Below, one piece after another: positions 25,454 through 34,622 of a stretch of DNA of 64,000 nucleotides (its first letter is position 1; each line of letters begins with the position of its first letter). Location of the stretch: the NCBI RefSeq assembly GCF_000425545.1, contig NZ_AUDQ01000010.1, positions 62,001 through 126,000 on the forward strand, in the 5' to 3' direction. The stretch comes from Sporosarcina ureae DSM 2281 (GTDB lineage Bacteria; Bacillota; Bacilli; Bacillales_A; Planococcaceae). The notes beneath the pieces were generated by a model, which did no database searches, was not told the DNA's origin, and saw only the letters and a list, made by a program, of their open reading frames with translations. The translations under genes were made by a program, and so were the position numbers.

Positions 25454-26596
25454 TTACAGCCAACTTGGTACATAACATTGTCCCTCTAGTATTCTTCTGG
25501 CTGTACGATCTAAGCCAACTGCAGCGACATCTTTGCCATCTTCCGTTAATTCGACAGTCACTTCTGCTATACCATCGGGATGACCTATTCGTATGTTTTG
25601 GAGCTGCTTCTGCTCGCTCGACGTGTAACAATCATTCGGAATCGTGCCATCTATCAATAATGTGGAGGCTAAGTTGTATAGACCACTACCGGCAAACGTC
25701 CGATGAAATTTCCCCATGGAAATCATTCTAGCTATGATGTCAATTTCCTCTGCTTTGACCTCAACACCTGACGTAGTAAAATAATCGCGTGGCGGTGCAA
25801 CTAGTGCGATCTTCGGTATCGAAGGTACTTCCTTGGCCGCCTCGATAGTTTCAGCCATGCCTGCAGAAACGGCACCTTGGACACGTAATGTTTCAAGCTG
25901 CGTGAGCAAGTGTTGGTTTTGACTGAGTATATCGTTCGACTCTGAACCATCCAATCCAAAATCTTGTGCGTTTACAAAAATAAACGGATTAACAATATCA
26001 CTAATAGTCACCGAAAATTTTTGTTCATCCGCCACTAACTCTGAACGCATTTCAGCAGGAAATGTAGTGCCAGTTTTACCACCGCCCGGAGACAAAATCG
26101 AGACGCTGATTTTTGCACCCGTATGCACAATTCCGGCCATTAAATAATCTCCATCCACTTGAGCTGCTCCGTCTACTATTGGAACTTCAATCCGCACCAA
26201 ACGGTTGATATTATGATTCAGCACGGTCACATCACACATTCCGTCAGCTGAAGGAACTTTCGCCAATCCTTCATCTATCGCATAAGCTCCAACCGCTGCC
26301 ATTAAATTCCCACACGTTCCTGCTGAATCTACAATAGCCTCTCCAATTCCTACTTGGTAGAATGTGTACGCAAGACACGCTTGTTCACTGTCAGTTTCAT
26401 GAATAACAATTACTTTGCTCGTATGAGAGGTACCGCTCCCAAGACCGTTTACTTGTGACGGATTATACGCATCCATTGCAGACATGAATATTTGTTCTTG
26501 CGCACTCTTCGATTTCGGTAGATCACTTTCCTTAAAGAACACACCTCTACTCGTACCGCCGCGATAGACTGTACACGGCACAGCATTTTGTTTCAT
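25454..26596 (-). CDS. prpF: PrpF-type 2-methylaconitate isomerase
   Basis: This 380-residue protein belongs to the PrpF family (diaminopimelate-epimerase-like fold). Typical segments are the N-terminal CTVYRGGTSRGVFF, VNGLGSGTSHTSKV, VDSAGTCGNLMAAVGAYA and the C-terminal IRIGHPDGIAEVTVE. It isomerises the trans-2-methylaconitate made by AcnD to the cis form that aconitase can hydrate to 2-methylisocitrate. The start at 26596 (MKQNAVPC) has AAGGAGG 8 bases upstream; the frame extends 6 codons further to overlap prpB. It lies between prpB and acnD in one leftward operon. Confidence 0.9.
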   Translation of the reverse strand: MKQNAVPCTVYRGGTSRGVFFKESDLPKSKSAQEQIFMSAMDAYNPSQVNGLGSGTSHTSKVIVIHETDSEQACLAYTFYQVGIGEAIVDSAGTCGNLMAAVGAYAIDEGLAKVPSADGMCDVTVLNHNINRLVRIEVPIVDGAAQVDGDYLMAGIVHTGAKISVSILSPGGGKTGTTFPAEMRSELVADEQKFSVTISDIVNPFIFVNAQDFGLDGSESNDILSQNQHLLTQLETLRVQGAVSAGMAETIEAAKEVPSIPKIALVAPPRDYFTTSGVEVKAEEIDIIARMISMGKFHRTFAGSGLYNLASTLLIDGTIPNDCYTSSEQKQLQNIRIGHPDGIAEVTVELTEDGKDVAAVGLDRTARRILEGQCYVPSWL

Positions 26597-26610
26597 GGCT
26601 AGTTCCTCCT

Positions 26611-27513
26611 TCACTCAGGAATGATTGTTTTGGCGATTTTCCCATCTAATGACTCATATTTTTCCAACTCTATCTTTTCGTATAATTCACGACGTGTCTG
26701 CATTTGATCGAGCACATCCACTTGCGTCCCTTTATCAAAGATTTCCTGAAATACTGTTTCAAATGCTTTCGCAGCTGCACGTAAAGAAGTAACAGGATAA
26801 ATAACCATTGAAAAACCAAAATTCTGAAATTCTTCCGCTGTATAGTATTCCGTCCGTCCAAACTCTGTCATATTAGCCAGCAGCGGCACATCAAATGCAG
26901 CTCCCACTTTCTCGAATTCTTCTTTTGTTGTCAACGCTTCAGGGAATAACGCATCTGCTCCTGCTTTAACATATAACTCCATCCGTTCAATAGCTGCATC
27001 GAGTCCTTCAACAGACAGTGCATCCGTTCTTGCCACCACCACTAATGAAGGAGCTACTTCTTTGATTGCACGAATCTTCGCTGCCATCTCATCGGCAGGA
27101 ATTAACTTCTTGCCATTTAGATGCCCACACTTTTTCGGCAAATCTTGGTCCTCAATTTGTACGGCCGCTACATTTGCTTCGACCATTTCTTTAGCTGTTC
27201 GCGCAACATTCAGCACACCGCCGAACCCAGTATCGATATCTACTAAAATAGGTAAATTTGTTGCACGCACTAATTCTCTCGCACGTTCCGCCACTTCCTG
27301 CGAATGCAAAATCCCAAGATCAGGTAAACCTCGGCTTGCAGTAAATGCCGCACCGGATAAATACAGTGCTTCAAAGCCTACTTTTTTTGCAGTCAAGGCT
27401 GCCATCCCATCATGCGCACCCATGATTTTCAAAATTTCTGTTTTACGAATAGCAGCCGAAAAATCTCCTGCTAGTTCTTTCTGTGTTTTCTGTTCTTGAA
27501 CTAACCAAGTCAT
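26611..27513 (-). CDS. prpB: Methylisocitrate lyase PrpB
   Basis: This 300-residue member of the isocitrate lyase/PEP mutase superfamily has a TIM barrel with the metal-binding segment LVDIDTGFGG, the catalytic loop KKCGHLNGKKL and the helix EALTTKEEFEKVG. Loss of the longer isocitrate lyase insertions and the KKCGH motif mark it as PrpB, which cleaves 2-methylisocitrate to pyruvate and succinate. I chose the ATG at 27513 (MTWLVQEQ), with AAAAGGGGA before it. The long upstream frame extension overlaps the DASS gene and has no ribosome site. It is followed by prpF. Confidence 0.92.
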   Translation of the reverse strand: MTWLVQEQKTQKELAGDFSAAIRKTEILKIMGAHDGMAALTAKKVGFEALYLSGAAFTASRGLPDLGILHSQEVAERARELVRATNLPILVDIDTGFGGVLNVARTAKEMVEANVAAVQIEDQDLPKKCGHLNGKKLIPADEMAAKIRAIKEVAPSLVVVARTDALSVEGLDAAIERMELYVKAGADALFPEALTTKEEFEKVGAAFDVPLLANMTEFGRTEYYTAEEFQNFGFSMVIYPVTSLRAAAKAFETVFQEIFDKGTQVDVLDQMQTRRELYEKIELEKYESLDGKIAKTIIPE

Positions 27514-27532
27514 CCGTAATTCCCCTTTTCTT

Positions 27533-28924
27533 TTAAGAATAAAATACCATCCAATATCCATAAATTGAAGCGAGTACGACGAGCAGCCAAATGACAAATG
27601 CACCTGATCCCAATCGCAGTAAATCACGCTTCGTGAAATAACCATATTCATAACTAATTAAATGTATGGGTGATTGCGTTATCAAAACAAAGCCTGGGAT
27701 TCCCATTAAGAACACGCCCATTGATAAGTACAGTGGGTCATGCGTGGGGAATGCTTCACCTATTGCTAACGTTACAGGTAGCATGATTGTTAAAAAGCCA
27801 AGTACATTGACAAAAAACAGTCGTAGTAAAGCCGTAACTAACAACAGTGATAAAACCACCAAGAAATACGAATCCATCGATAGCAAATTGATCAGCTGGG
27901 AAGCAAACCATTTCACTGCACCGGTCTTAATCAACATGCTCGATAACATCAACGTTGCTGCAAAGAACAGTAATAAATCCCAGCCAATCTTTTTCTTTGC
28001 CGTCTCCCATTGCCAGATCCCCGTAACCGGAAGTATTGTCAATGTCGCACCAAACAGTGCAACTAGCGAGACCGAAAAGCCATGTAGACTTCCCGTCATC
28101 CACAATATTACGGTCAATCCAAGAACCGCAAGAACTTTCCATTCGTTACGTGACATATGCCCGAGCGCATGTATTTTATCACCAATTACTCTTTCAAGTT
28201 CTGCACCGTCAATCTGTTCAGGTGGGAATACTAAAAGAAAGAGCAGAAATAATAACAACAAAAACACGGTGATAGGAGGTCCCATATATAAAATCCAGCT
28301 CACGTAATCTAGCCCTTCCGTCATATCGCCCAGCAACCCATAAGCATATAGCGTCGAGCTAGCACCCGTTGCCACTATCGCCCCTGATATCGGTACAATG
28401 AGCGTTAAGCCGACAAATAAAGACTTTGCTAACCTTTCCACGGTACCCATCGTCTGTAAATGCTTGACGATGCTATCTAGTACTGATGATACTAGACTCG
28501 CTTTTCCTACATTGGACGGAATGAATAGAGATAAGATGAACATTAGGATGAATGAGAAAAACACTAGCAAACGGCTCGAGCCTTTCGATAAGGAAAGTAG
28601 TTTCAATGACAAACGGCTAGCGAGTCCCGATTCGATGAATGCACCTGCTAAAATGAACGTCGAAAATAGCAACCAGACAATCTCTGAAGCAAAATAACTC
28701 AATGTTTCTTCATACGTAAAGAAGTGCACTGAGAGCAATAACATCAGCAACAAGGAGCTGAATGCTAAAGGAAAGACCCCACCAATCCAAAGAACTTGGA
28801 TAATGATGAGGCATGCGATGGCACGTAATACTTCTGTTGTCTCCACTAGAGGAGACAACGTCATGATATATAGCAACACACTAAAAGAGAATAATAGTTT
28901 TTTCTGTTTTGTCATCGCTGTCAT
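27533..28924 (-). CDS. DASS/SLC13-type anion transporter
   Basis: This 463-residue polytopic protein with about 11-12 hydrophobic segments belongs to the ion transporter superfamily that includes SLC13. The paired SNT-type hairpins are seen as SNVGKASL in the first half and TQSPIHLIS in the second, with GASSTLYAYG nearby. Such carriers bring in succinate, citrate or related di- and tricarboxylates with Na+. It follows tctA by 8 bp and precedes prpB by 19 bp, so the operon encodes two unrelated carboxylate importers. The substrate is likely a product or relative of the tricarboxylate handled by TctABC. The exact start is ambiguous between 28924 and 28915. Confidence 0.8.
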   Translation of the reverse strand: MTAMTKQKKLLFSFSVLLYIMTLSPLVETTEVLRAIACLIIIQVLWIGGVFPLAFSSLLLMLLLSVHFFTYEETLSYFASEIVWLLFSTFILAGAFIESGLASRLSLKLLSLSKGSSRLLVFFSFILMFILSLFIPSNVGKASLVSSVLDSIVKHLQTMGTVERLAKSLFVGLTLIVPISGAIVATGASSTLYAYGLLGDMTEGLDYVSWILYMGPPITVFLLLLFLLFLLVFPPEQIDGAELERVIGDKIHALGHMSRNEWKVLAVLGLTVILWMTGSLHGFSVSLVALFGATLTILPVTGIWQWETAKKKIGWDLLLFFAATLMLSSMLIKTGAVKWFASQLINLLSMDSYFLVVLSLLLVTALLRLFFVNVLGFLTIMLPVTLAIGEAFPTHDPLYLSMGVFLMGIPGFVLITQSPIHLISYEYGYFTKRDLLRLGSGAFVIWLLVVLASIYGYWMVFYS

Positions 28925-28932
28925 ACAATCAC

Positions 28933-30447
28933 TTACATTGCTTCGCTATTATTTTTTTGCGCTTTACGCTTCTTTAACCAAGAAGACAAGAAAGGTAATC
29001 CGAGCGAAACAATTGTCATAATAACAAGTGCAATAGTAATTGGTGATGCCGTAAGAATACCAATAGCGTTCGGATACGAGATCAAACTCATTCGGAAGTT
29101 TTGTTCCATATCTGACCCGACAATTACTGCCAGAATCAATGGAGCTACCGGGAAGTTCAGCATCTTCATGAACAGACCAACGAAACCGAAGATGATCAAA
29201 ATCAAGAAGTCTACTGTGCTGTATCCAAGTGTATAGGTACCGATAAACGCCAGCATCATAATAACAGGATATAATACGCGAGGCGGTGTGTCTAAAATCT
29301 TTACAAGGATTCCGACAAGTGCAATATTCAAGATAACTAGGAACAAGTTACCGATAAACATACTATTGATGAACGTCCATACCATATCGGGGTTATTCTC
29401 AAACAATAGTGGGCCAGGCTTTAAACCGAGCATGACAATTGCACCAAGGATCACGGCAGTTGTTCCTGATCCTGGAATACCCATAGCGAGCATCGGAATA
29501 AATGCTCCGACAGCCGCTGCGTTGTTAGAAGACTCTGGTGCTGCCAATCCTTCAATCGCACCTTCTCCGAATTCTTCTGGGTGCTTAGAAACTTGTTTCT
29601 CTAAGGAATAACTTAGCATCGATGCAATTGCACCGCCTGCCCCAGGAAGTACACCGATTAGGAAACCAATAGGACCATTACGAATAATTGGCCACTTCGA
29701 ACGCTTCCACTGTTCTTTTGTAATCCAAATTTTGCCGACAGATTTTTTCTCTCCAACCGGTTTATTGATGGATAAGAAGTTGTATAATACTTCCCCTACC
29801 GCATAAATACCGATAATGACGACAAGGAAATCAATGCCTTCACTCAGATGAACATTGCCCATTGTAAAACGGTAAACTCCCGTCTGCAAATCAATTCCTA
29901 CTGTACTGATCATTAATCCAATACACATCGAAATGAATCCTTTGACCATCTGCCCTTTTGCCAATGCAACAATTGCTGATAGTGTGAAAACCATCAATAA
30001 GAAGTACTCAGCAGGGCCGAATCGCAAAGCAAAACTGGCGAGCGGCTTAGCCAGTACAATAAAACCGACAACCGCGATTAATCCACCGATTAACGAAGCA
30101 ATAGCAGATATTGCAAGCGCTTGGCCTGCTTGACCTTTCTGTGCCATCGGATAGCCGTCAAACGTAGCAGCAATTGCCGATCCGTCACCCGGTGTATTCA
30201 GTAAGATCGAACTTCTTGAACCTCCATACATCGCACCATAGTAAATAGCAGCCATTAAAATCAGTGCACTAGTAGGCTCCATTCCAAATGTAATTGGAAT
30301 CAGCAAAGCAATTGCGGTTGCAGGTCCAAGACCAGGCAGCATTCCTACAACTGTTCCGAGGAACCCGCCGAGTGCGATCCAAAATAAATTCATTGGTTGA
30401 ATTGTAGTCAAAAATCCATCTAAGATGGCTTGTACATCTATTCCCAT
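28933..30447 (-). CDS. tctA: Tripartite tricarboxylate transporter large subunit TctA
   Basis: This 504-residue protein, the usual length of TctA, has about 11-12 membrane segments. The family motifs GTVVGMLPGLGPATAIALL near the N-terminus and PESSNNAAAVGAFIPMLAMGIPGSGTTAVILGA in the middle are both present. It is the main translocating subunit of TTT systems, which use a periplasmic-type binding protein and an ion gradient. The start at 30447 (MGIDVQ) follows AAGGAGG. tctB ends 13 bp upstream. Confidence 0.92.
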   Translation of the reverse strand: MGIDVQAILDGFLTTIQPMNLFWIALGGFLGTVVGMLPGLGPATAIALLIPITFGMEPTSALILMAAIYYGAMYGGSRSSILLNTPGDGSAIAATFDGYPMAQKGQAGQALAISAIASLIGGLIAVVGFIVLAKPLASFALRFGPAEYFLLMVFTLSAIVALAKGQMVKGFISMCIGLMISTVGIDLQTGVYRFTMGNVHLSEGIDFLVVIIGIYAVGEVLYNFLSINKPVGEKKSVGKIWITKEQWKRSKWPIIRNGPIGFLIGVLPGAGGAIASMLSYSLEKQVSKHPEEFGEGAIEGLAAPESSNNAAAVGAFIPMLAMGIPGSGTTAVILGAIVMLGLKPGPLLFENNPDMVWTFINSMFIGNLFLVILNIALVGILVKILDTPPRVLYPVIMMLAFIGTYTLGYSTVDFLILIIFGFVGLFMKMLNFPVAPLILAVIVGSDMEQNFRMSLISYPNAIGILTASPITIALVIMTIVSLGLPFLSSWLKKRKAQKNNSEAM

Positions 30448-30460
30448 ATCGGTTCCTCCT

Positions 30461-30904
30461 TTAAGGTAAACTAACCTGCAATAGTGTTCCAAATGCATAC
30501 CAAGTTACAAACGAAAATACGACCGCAATAATAATGTTGGACATCCACTTCTTGCGTCCATTCAATAAGAACAATAATCCAGCAAGGAACAGGATAGTTG
30601 AATACAAGAAACCAATCCGTTCAAACAATACTGTATAAATTAGCATCAAAATGAGAGATACAAGCAAATATAATGGTGACTTGCCGATTCGCAAGGCACG
30701 AAAATCAGCAAAGTCATTACCTCGCGCCTTGAATTCTTGATAGAAATAGACAATACCTGAAATAATTAAAATACTAGCGATTAAAAGCGGGAAATACATC
30801 GGACCGTTCGGGTTTCCGAGATTTGATTTAGGTAAGTTGATTGCACTGATTAGCATAATGATACCAACGACCGTTGCCAGTATTGGGGTTATGTAACGAA
30901 CCAT
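30461..30904 (-). CDS. tctB: Tripartite tricarboxylate transporter small subunit TctB
   Basis: This 147-residue membrane protein has four hydrophobic segments. The pattern GPMYFPLLIASILIISGIVYF near the start, with a conserved P, is typical of TctB, and so is the position between tctC and tctA. It assists TctA; its exact job is not known. AAGGAGGAAC precedes the ATG. Confidence 0.88.
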   Translation of the reverse strand: MVRYITPILATVVGIIMLISAINLPKSNLGNPNGPMYFPLLIASILIISGIVYFYQEFKARGNDFADFRALRIGKSPLYLLVSLILMLIYTVLFERIGFLYSTILFLAGLLFLLNGRKKWMSNIIIAVVFSFVTWYAFGTLLQVSLP

Positions 30905-30937
30905 ACAGTGTTCCTCCTTCTAGTTGATAAATTAAAA

Positions 30938-30970
30938 AAGCGAGCCCGCTTGAGCGGGACTCAATCTTTT
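30938..30970 (-). terminator. Terminator-like hairpin between tctC and tctB
   Basis: AGTCCCGCT pairs with AGCGGGCT (one bulge) across a two-base loop on the minus strand, followed by CGCTTTTTTAA. It lies inside the operon, so it may act as a partial terminator or a 3' stabiliser that keeps tctC mRNA above tctBA. Confidence 0.72.
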
Positions 30971-30979
30971 TATGTGTAC

Positions 30980-31966
30980 TTACTTCTGTAAACCAGACTC
31001 GTCAATCAGTTCTGTATACATTTCTTTTTGCTCTTTCAAGAACTCAGTTGTTTCAGTACTGTCTTGATAGAAATCTTCCCAACCATTGTTCTCTAGCAAT
31101 TCTTTCCAAGAGTCCGTCTCAACCATTTCCCCGAACGCTTCATTCCAATATGCGATCTCATCTTCAGTCATATCCGGTGGTCCGAGAATACCGCGCCAGT
31201 GAGGAAAGACCATATCTACGCCTTCTTCTTTCCATGTCGGTACGTCAGGCAATTCTTCAAGGCGCTCGTCAGCAGAAATTGCAACAATCTTAAATTTTCC
31301 TGCAAGGTGCTGTTCTGAGGATTCGGACACTGCCATCGTTGCTACGTCTACGTGACCGCCAAGTAAACTGGTCATAACGTCGCCGCCGCTCTCATATACG
31401 AGGAAGTTTAATTTTGTAACATCGACTCCGAAAGTTTTAGCTGCTTTTACGAAAGACAAGTGATCGTTGTTTCCAAGGCCAGGCGCAATACCGATCTTTA
31501 TGGAAGCAGGATCTTTTTTTAGCTGCTCCATTAAGTCCGTTGCTGTTTCATAAGGTGAACCGTTTTTGACTGCTACCGAAATCCACTCTGTTGTTAATGT
31601 AGCAAGTGGCGTGAACTCCTCATATGTGAGATCACTTTGTCCAAGCAAGTTATTTGTAATCAATAGACTAGAGTCAATCGCCATTGTATGTGCATCTTTC
31701 TTAGAAAGATATTGCCAACCTACTTCACCGTTACCACCCGGTTTGTTGATGACAGTCATACTCTGATCTACAATATCTTCTTCTTTCAAAATCTTTTGTA
31801 TGGCACGGGCTGTAGCATCCCAACCGCCTCCTGGTGTTGCTGGTGCAATGAACTCAAGATTCTTCTTTGGGAAATCTGAATCGTCTTTTTCACCTGCATT
31901 ATCCGATGAACAAGCGCCTAGAATAAGTGCAAATGAAAGTGCTGCTACGCCTACTATTTTTTTCAT
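30980..31966 (-). CDS. tctC: Tricarboxylate-binding lipoprotein TctC
   Basis: This is a solute-binding protein of 328 residues with a lipoprotein signal (ILGAC, Cys19). The mature part follows the Bug/TctC fold: EFIAPATPGGGWDATARAI, INKPGGNGEVGWQYL and HVDVATMAVSESSEQ. The aromatic-glycine loop PATPGGGWD is the carboxylate-binding site in this family. It delivers a tricarboxylate such as citrate, tricarballylate or 2-methylcitrate to TctAB. AAAAGGGGAG precedes the ATG. Upstream is a consensus cre box, and upstream again the two-component system that likely senses the same acid. Confidence 0.92.
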   Translation of the reverse strand: MKKIVGVAALSFALILGACSSDNAGEKDDSDFPKKNLEFIAPATPGGGWDATARAIQKILKEEDIVDQSMTVINKPGGNGEVGWQYLSKKDAHTMAIDSSLLITNNLLGQSDLTYEEFTPLATLTTEWISVAVKNGSPYETATDLMEQLKKDPASIKIGIAPGLGNNDHLSFVKAAKTFGVDVTKLNFLVYESGGDVMTSLLGGHVDVATMAVSESSEQHLAGKFKIVAISADERLEELPDVPTWKEEGVDMVFPHWRGILGPPDMTEDEIAYWNEAFGEMVETDSWKELLENNGWEDFYQDSTETTEFLKEQKEMYTELIDESGLQK

Positions 31967-32029
31967 ACTGTTCTCCCCTTTTCTTTCTGATTTATCATCT
32001 ATATGTAGTGTACTTTAATAATTCTGAAT

Positions 32030-32043
32030 TGTAATCGTTTACA
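32030..32043. promoter_or_regulatory. cre (CcpA) box upstream of tctC
   Basis: TGTAATCGTTTACA fits the cre consensus TGWNANCGNTNWCA at every position. It lies about 65 bp before the tctC start. It should bring the operon under carbon catabolite repression. Confidence 0.75.
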
Positions 32044-32094
32044 ATTTTAACAATTCAAAAGACTTTAACAACTTTTCGTTCATTATGTTCACAA

Positions 32095-32122
32095 GAAAAG
32101 CATCCTATGAAAGGATGCTAAA
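32095..32122 (-). terminator. Terminator of the CitAB-like genes
   Basis: AGCATCCT and AGGATGCT with a 5-base loop are followed by TTTTCTTGT on the minus strand, beyond the response regulator gene. Confidence 0.65.
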
Positions 32123-32164
32123 GAGTGCTTATTTAGTAAATACTCTATTACTCAATTTATATAC

Positions 32165-32839
32165 CTATAATCCAAAGTATTTCCGTTCTGGCCTGCCGAC
32201 AATTCCATATTCGAGCTCTGCCCTCATCTTCCCCTCTGCAATTAGATATTCTAAATACCTTCGAGCCGTCGTACGTGAAGCACCTAGTCTTTCACCTACT
32301 TCTTCTGCTGTCGTTCCTTCGGTCAAAGAATTGACGATATCTATTACTTTCTGCAAAGTTAAAGGATGAATACCCTTAGGAAGATTTGTTTCATCTTCTT
32401 TTACTGCCGCGGCATGCACGAAGAGTTTATCAATCTCTTCTTGATCTGCGTAAAGGCTTTCCTGAAGAAATAACCGTCGCTGTTGATAGCGCTCAATGAC
32501 TTCTTGTAACTTGGTTAATTCTACAGGTTTTACTAAATAGTGAAATGCACCTGCCGACAAACTTTGTGCAACCAATTCACGATCTGTAGCTGCTGTAATA
32601 ATGATGAAATCCAATGAAGGGAAGTCTACTTTCAACTCCCGTACCAAATCAATACCTGATTGGTCAGGCATGTAAACATCCACCAACAGCAAATCCACCG
32701 GCTGTTTTTCGAGCATTTCCCATGTGTCTTTTGCACGTAACGCTTGCCAGACTACTTTCACGCCATCTACACTTTCTAAAAACTGCTGATGTATGGAGGC
32801 AATACGAAAATCATCTTCTACAATTCCCACACGAATCAT
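32165..32839 (-). CDS. CitB/DcuR-type response regulator
   Basis: This 224-residue regulator has a receiver domain (EDD at about 8-10, phospho-acceptor Asp in LLLVDVYMPD at about 54, Lys in YLVKPVEL) and a C-terminal helix-turn-helix of the CitB/DcuR class (EVGERLGASRTTARRYLEYLIAEG), ending VGRPERKYFGL. These regulators answer to extracellular citrate or C4-dicarboxylates. The gene overlaps the kinase gene by 4 bp. Together they should turn on tctCBA and the methylcitrate genes just downstream when the substrate is present. Confidence 0.9.
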   Translation of the reverse strand: MIRVGIVEDDFRIASIHQQFLESVDGVKVVWQALRAKDTWEMLEKQPVDLLLVDVYMPDQSGIDLVRELKVDFPSLDFIIITAATDRELVAQSLSAGAFHYLVKPVELTKLQEVIERYQQRRLFLQESLYADQEEIDKLFVHAAAVKEDETNLPKGIHPLTLQKVIDIVNSLTEGTTAEEVGERLGASRTTARRYLEYLIAEGKMRAELEYGIVGRPERKYFGL

Positions 32840-34443
32840 TTCACTTCACGCTCCTCATGTTCTGCATGTTTTGGAATATAGACAGAAATGATTGTGCCTT
32901 CTTCTGTACTGGACACTTGAATTGTTCCACCCAGCGAACGTACAGCTTGCTGAACATTCGCTAAGCCAAAACCTCTTCCTGTCTTCGATTTTGTAGAGTA
33001 ACCTTTTTGGAATAACGTATCAATTTGGTCTGTCTGAATACCATGTCCGTTATCTGACAATTCAAAAATAACATCTTCTCCAAAATCTAAAGCAAAAAAT
33101 GAAACATGTCCTTCCGAATGGTTTGCGGTTACTTCCAGCGCATTATCAATCAAATTCCCTAGAATTACAGTCAATGCACCCGTTCCCAACCATTTTGGTA
33201 ACGATCCCAAACTGCTATTGTCATCAATTTCAAATCCGACTTTCATTTCAGATGCCTTCCCCAATTTTCCAAACAGAATAGCTTGTACATGTGCGTCTTT
33301 AATGTTTTCGAGGATAAATTGATTGGTGTTATCACTAACATTGATTTCGGTTTGAATCGTACGAACTGCTTCCTCATATTTGCCGAGTTGCAATAAGCCT
33401 GAAATTAAATAGAGTTTATTTGTAAATTCATGCGTCTGTGCTCTCAAGTCATCCGAATACTTCCTAACTTCATAGAGCGTGTTCACAACTTCCACCATCT
33501 CTGTCGTATCACGGAAAGTAATTAGTGCGCCTTTTTGTACTCCTTCTAGTTGAAGCGGCATCCCACTGACAACCAGTCTCTTTGCAGAATAGACCATTTC
33601 AAAGGATTGAGTGACCGACCCATTTAATTCTGCGACAGAAGGCAAGTTAGGAAATATTGTTTCTATGTCATCTCCCTTACGATTCGTACGAATGCCTAAA
33701 ATAGAACGGGCCGCAGTATTAATCAGTGTAATCTTACCTGATTGATTTACTGCAATAATTCCTTCATCGATTGATGCCAATATCGCTCTTCTTTCCATAT
33801 AAAAGTTTGCTATTTGTTCTGGCTCCAGCCCAAATGTATCTTTCCTAATGGATTTCGCCAATCGAAAACTGATGTATATTCCGAGGGCAAGGATCAGCAA
33901 TGATATATAGATCAGTTTTTCTACACGATTATGCACATTTTCCCGTAAATCTGAGATTAGATACCCTACTGTTACGACACCAATAATTTGATTTTCTTCT
34001 TCATTATAAATTGGTGCTTTACTGCTGACTGATGGACCGATAATTTCGCTAGACAGCATAGAATAATTCGCTCCAAACACAATCGCTTTATAGCCATCTT
34101 CAAATGGTATCACTTTGCCTATTTGACTATCATCCGGTGAAGCGAGAATATGCCCCGCTTTGTCTTGAACTACAATAAAAGTAGCATCCACTTGATTGGA
34201 ATAACGTTCAATTACCGCTTCCAAATCGCCGGCCTTTTCCACATCCCCTTTCTCCTCAAGACCATCTTTAACTGTGTCCATATAAGAAAGCATCTTTGCA
34301 GTTTGTAAGCCTACTGTATGACTACGATCAAGTAAGTTCAAATAGTCTGTGATGACAAAAACGATTAGCATAAGAGTCATTAAAAATAAAATAAGTGAAG
34401 TAACCATTAACAATATTTTCTTTTGCAGTTTTGATTTCAGCAT
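32836..34443 (-). CDS. CitA/DcuS-type sensor histidine kinase
   Basis: This 535-residue kinase has a first membrane helix (about 11-34), an extracellular sCache/PDC-like sensor domain (about 38-172), a second helix (about 178-195), a PAS domain (about 212-320) and a SpoOB-like dimerisation helix with the phospho-His in RAQTHEFTNKLYLISGLLQLG. The ATPase domain has N-box NLIDNALEVT, DNGHGI and GRGFGLANVQQAV. This is the layout of CitA, DcuS and DctS, which bind carboxylates outside the cell. The gene is first in a leftward pair with its regulator, next to tctC. Which acid it detects is unknown; a tricarboxylate is likely from context. Confidence 0.9.
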   Translation of the reverse strand: MLKSKLQKKILLMVTSLILFLMTLMLIVFVITDYLNLLDRSHTVGLQTAKMLSYMDTVKDGLEEKGDVEKAGDLEAVIERYSNQVDATFIVVQDKAGHILASPDDSQIGKVIPFEDGYKAIVFGANYSMLSSEIIGPSVSSKAPIYNEEENQIIGVVTVGYLISDLRENVHNRVEKLIYISLLILALGIYISFRLAKSIRKDTFGLEPEQIANFYMERRAILASIDEGIIAVNQSGKITLINTAARSILGIRTNRKGDDIETIFPNLPSVAELNGSVTQSFEMVYSAKRLVVSGMPLQLEGVQKGALITFRDTTEMVEVVNTLYEVRKYSDDLRAQTHEFTNKLYLISGLLQLGKYEEAVRTIQTEINVSDNTNQFILENIKDAHVQAILFGKLGKASEMKVGFEIDDNSSLGSLPKWLGTGALTVILGNLIDNALEVTANHSEGHVSFFALDFGEDVIFELSDNGHGIQTDQIDTLFQKGYSTKSKTGRGFGLANVQQAVRSLGGTIQVSSTEEGTIISVYIPKHAEHEEREVK

Positions 34444-34622
34444 TGCCCGTCACTTCCAACTAAACAGTTTTTATACATCTTTTGAACTTCTACTATTTCA
34501 AATATCAGTGTGTGTAAAACCAAGATACTATCCATGGTATACCTAACAATACATCTTAATAAGGCTTGCATAAGTAAAAAGCATAAACTCTATATGTGAG
34601 CTTACGCTTGTGTATATCATAC

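Noticed and set aside
27666-28307. Plus-strand reading frame of 213 codons
   Set aside because: It is a shadow of the DASS transporter gene; its composition reflects antisense of membrane codons.
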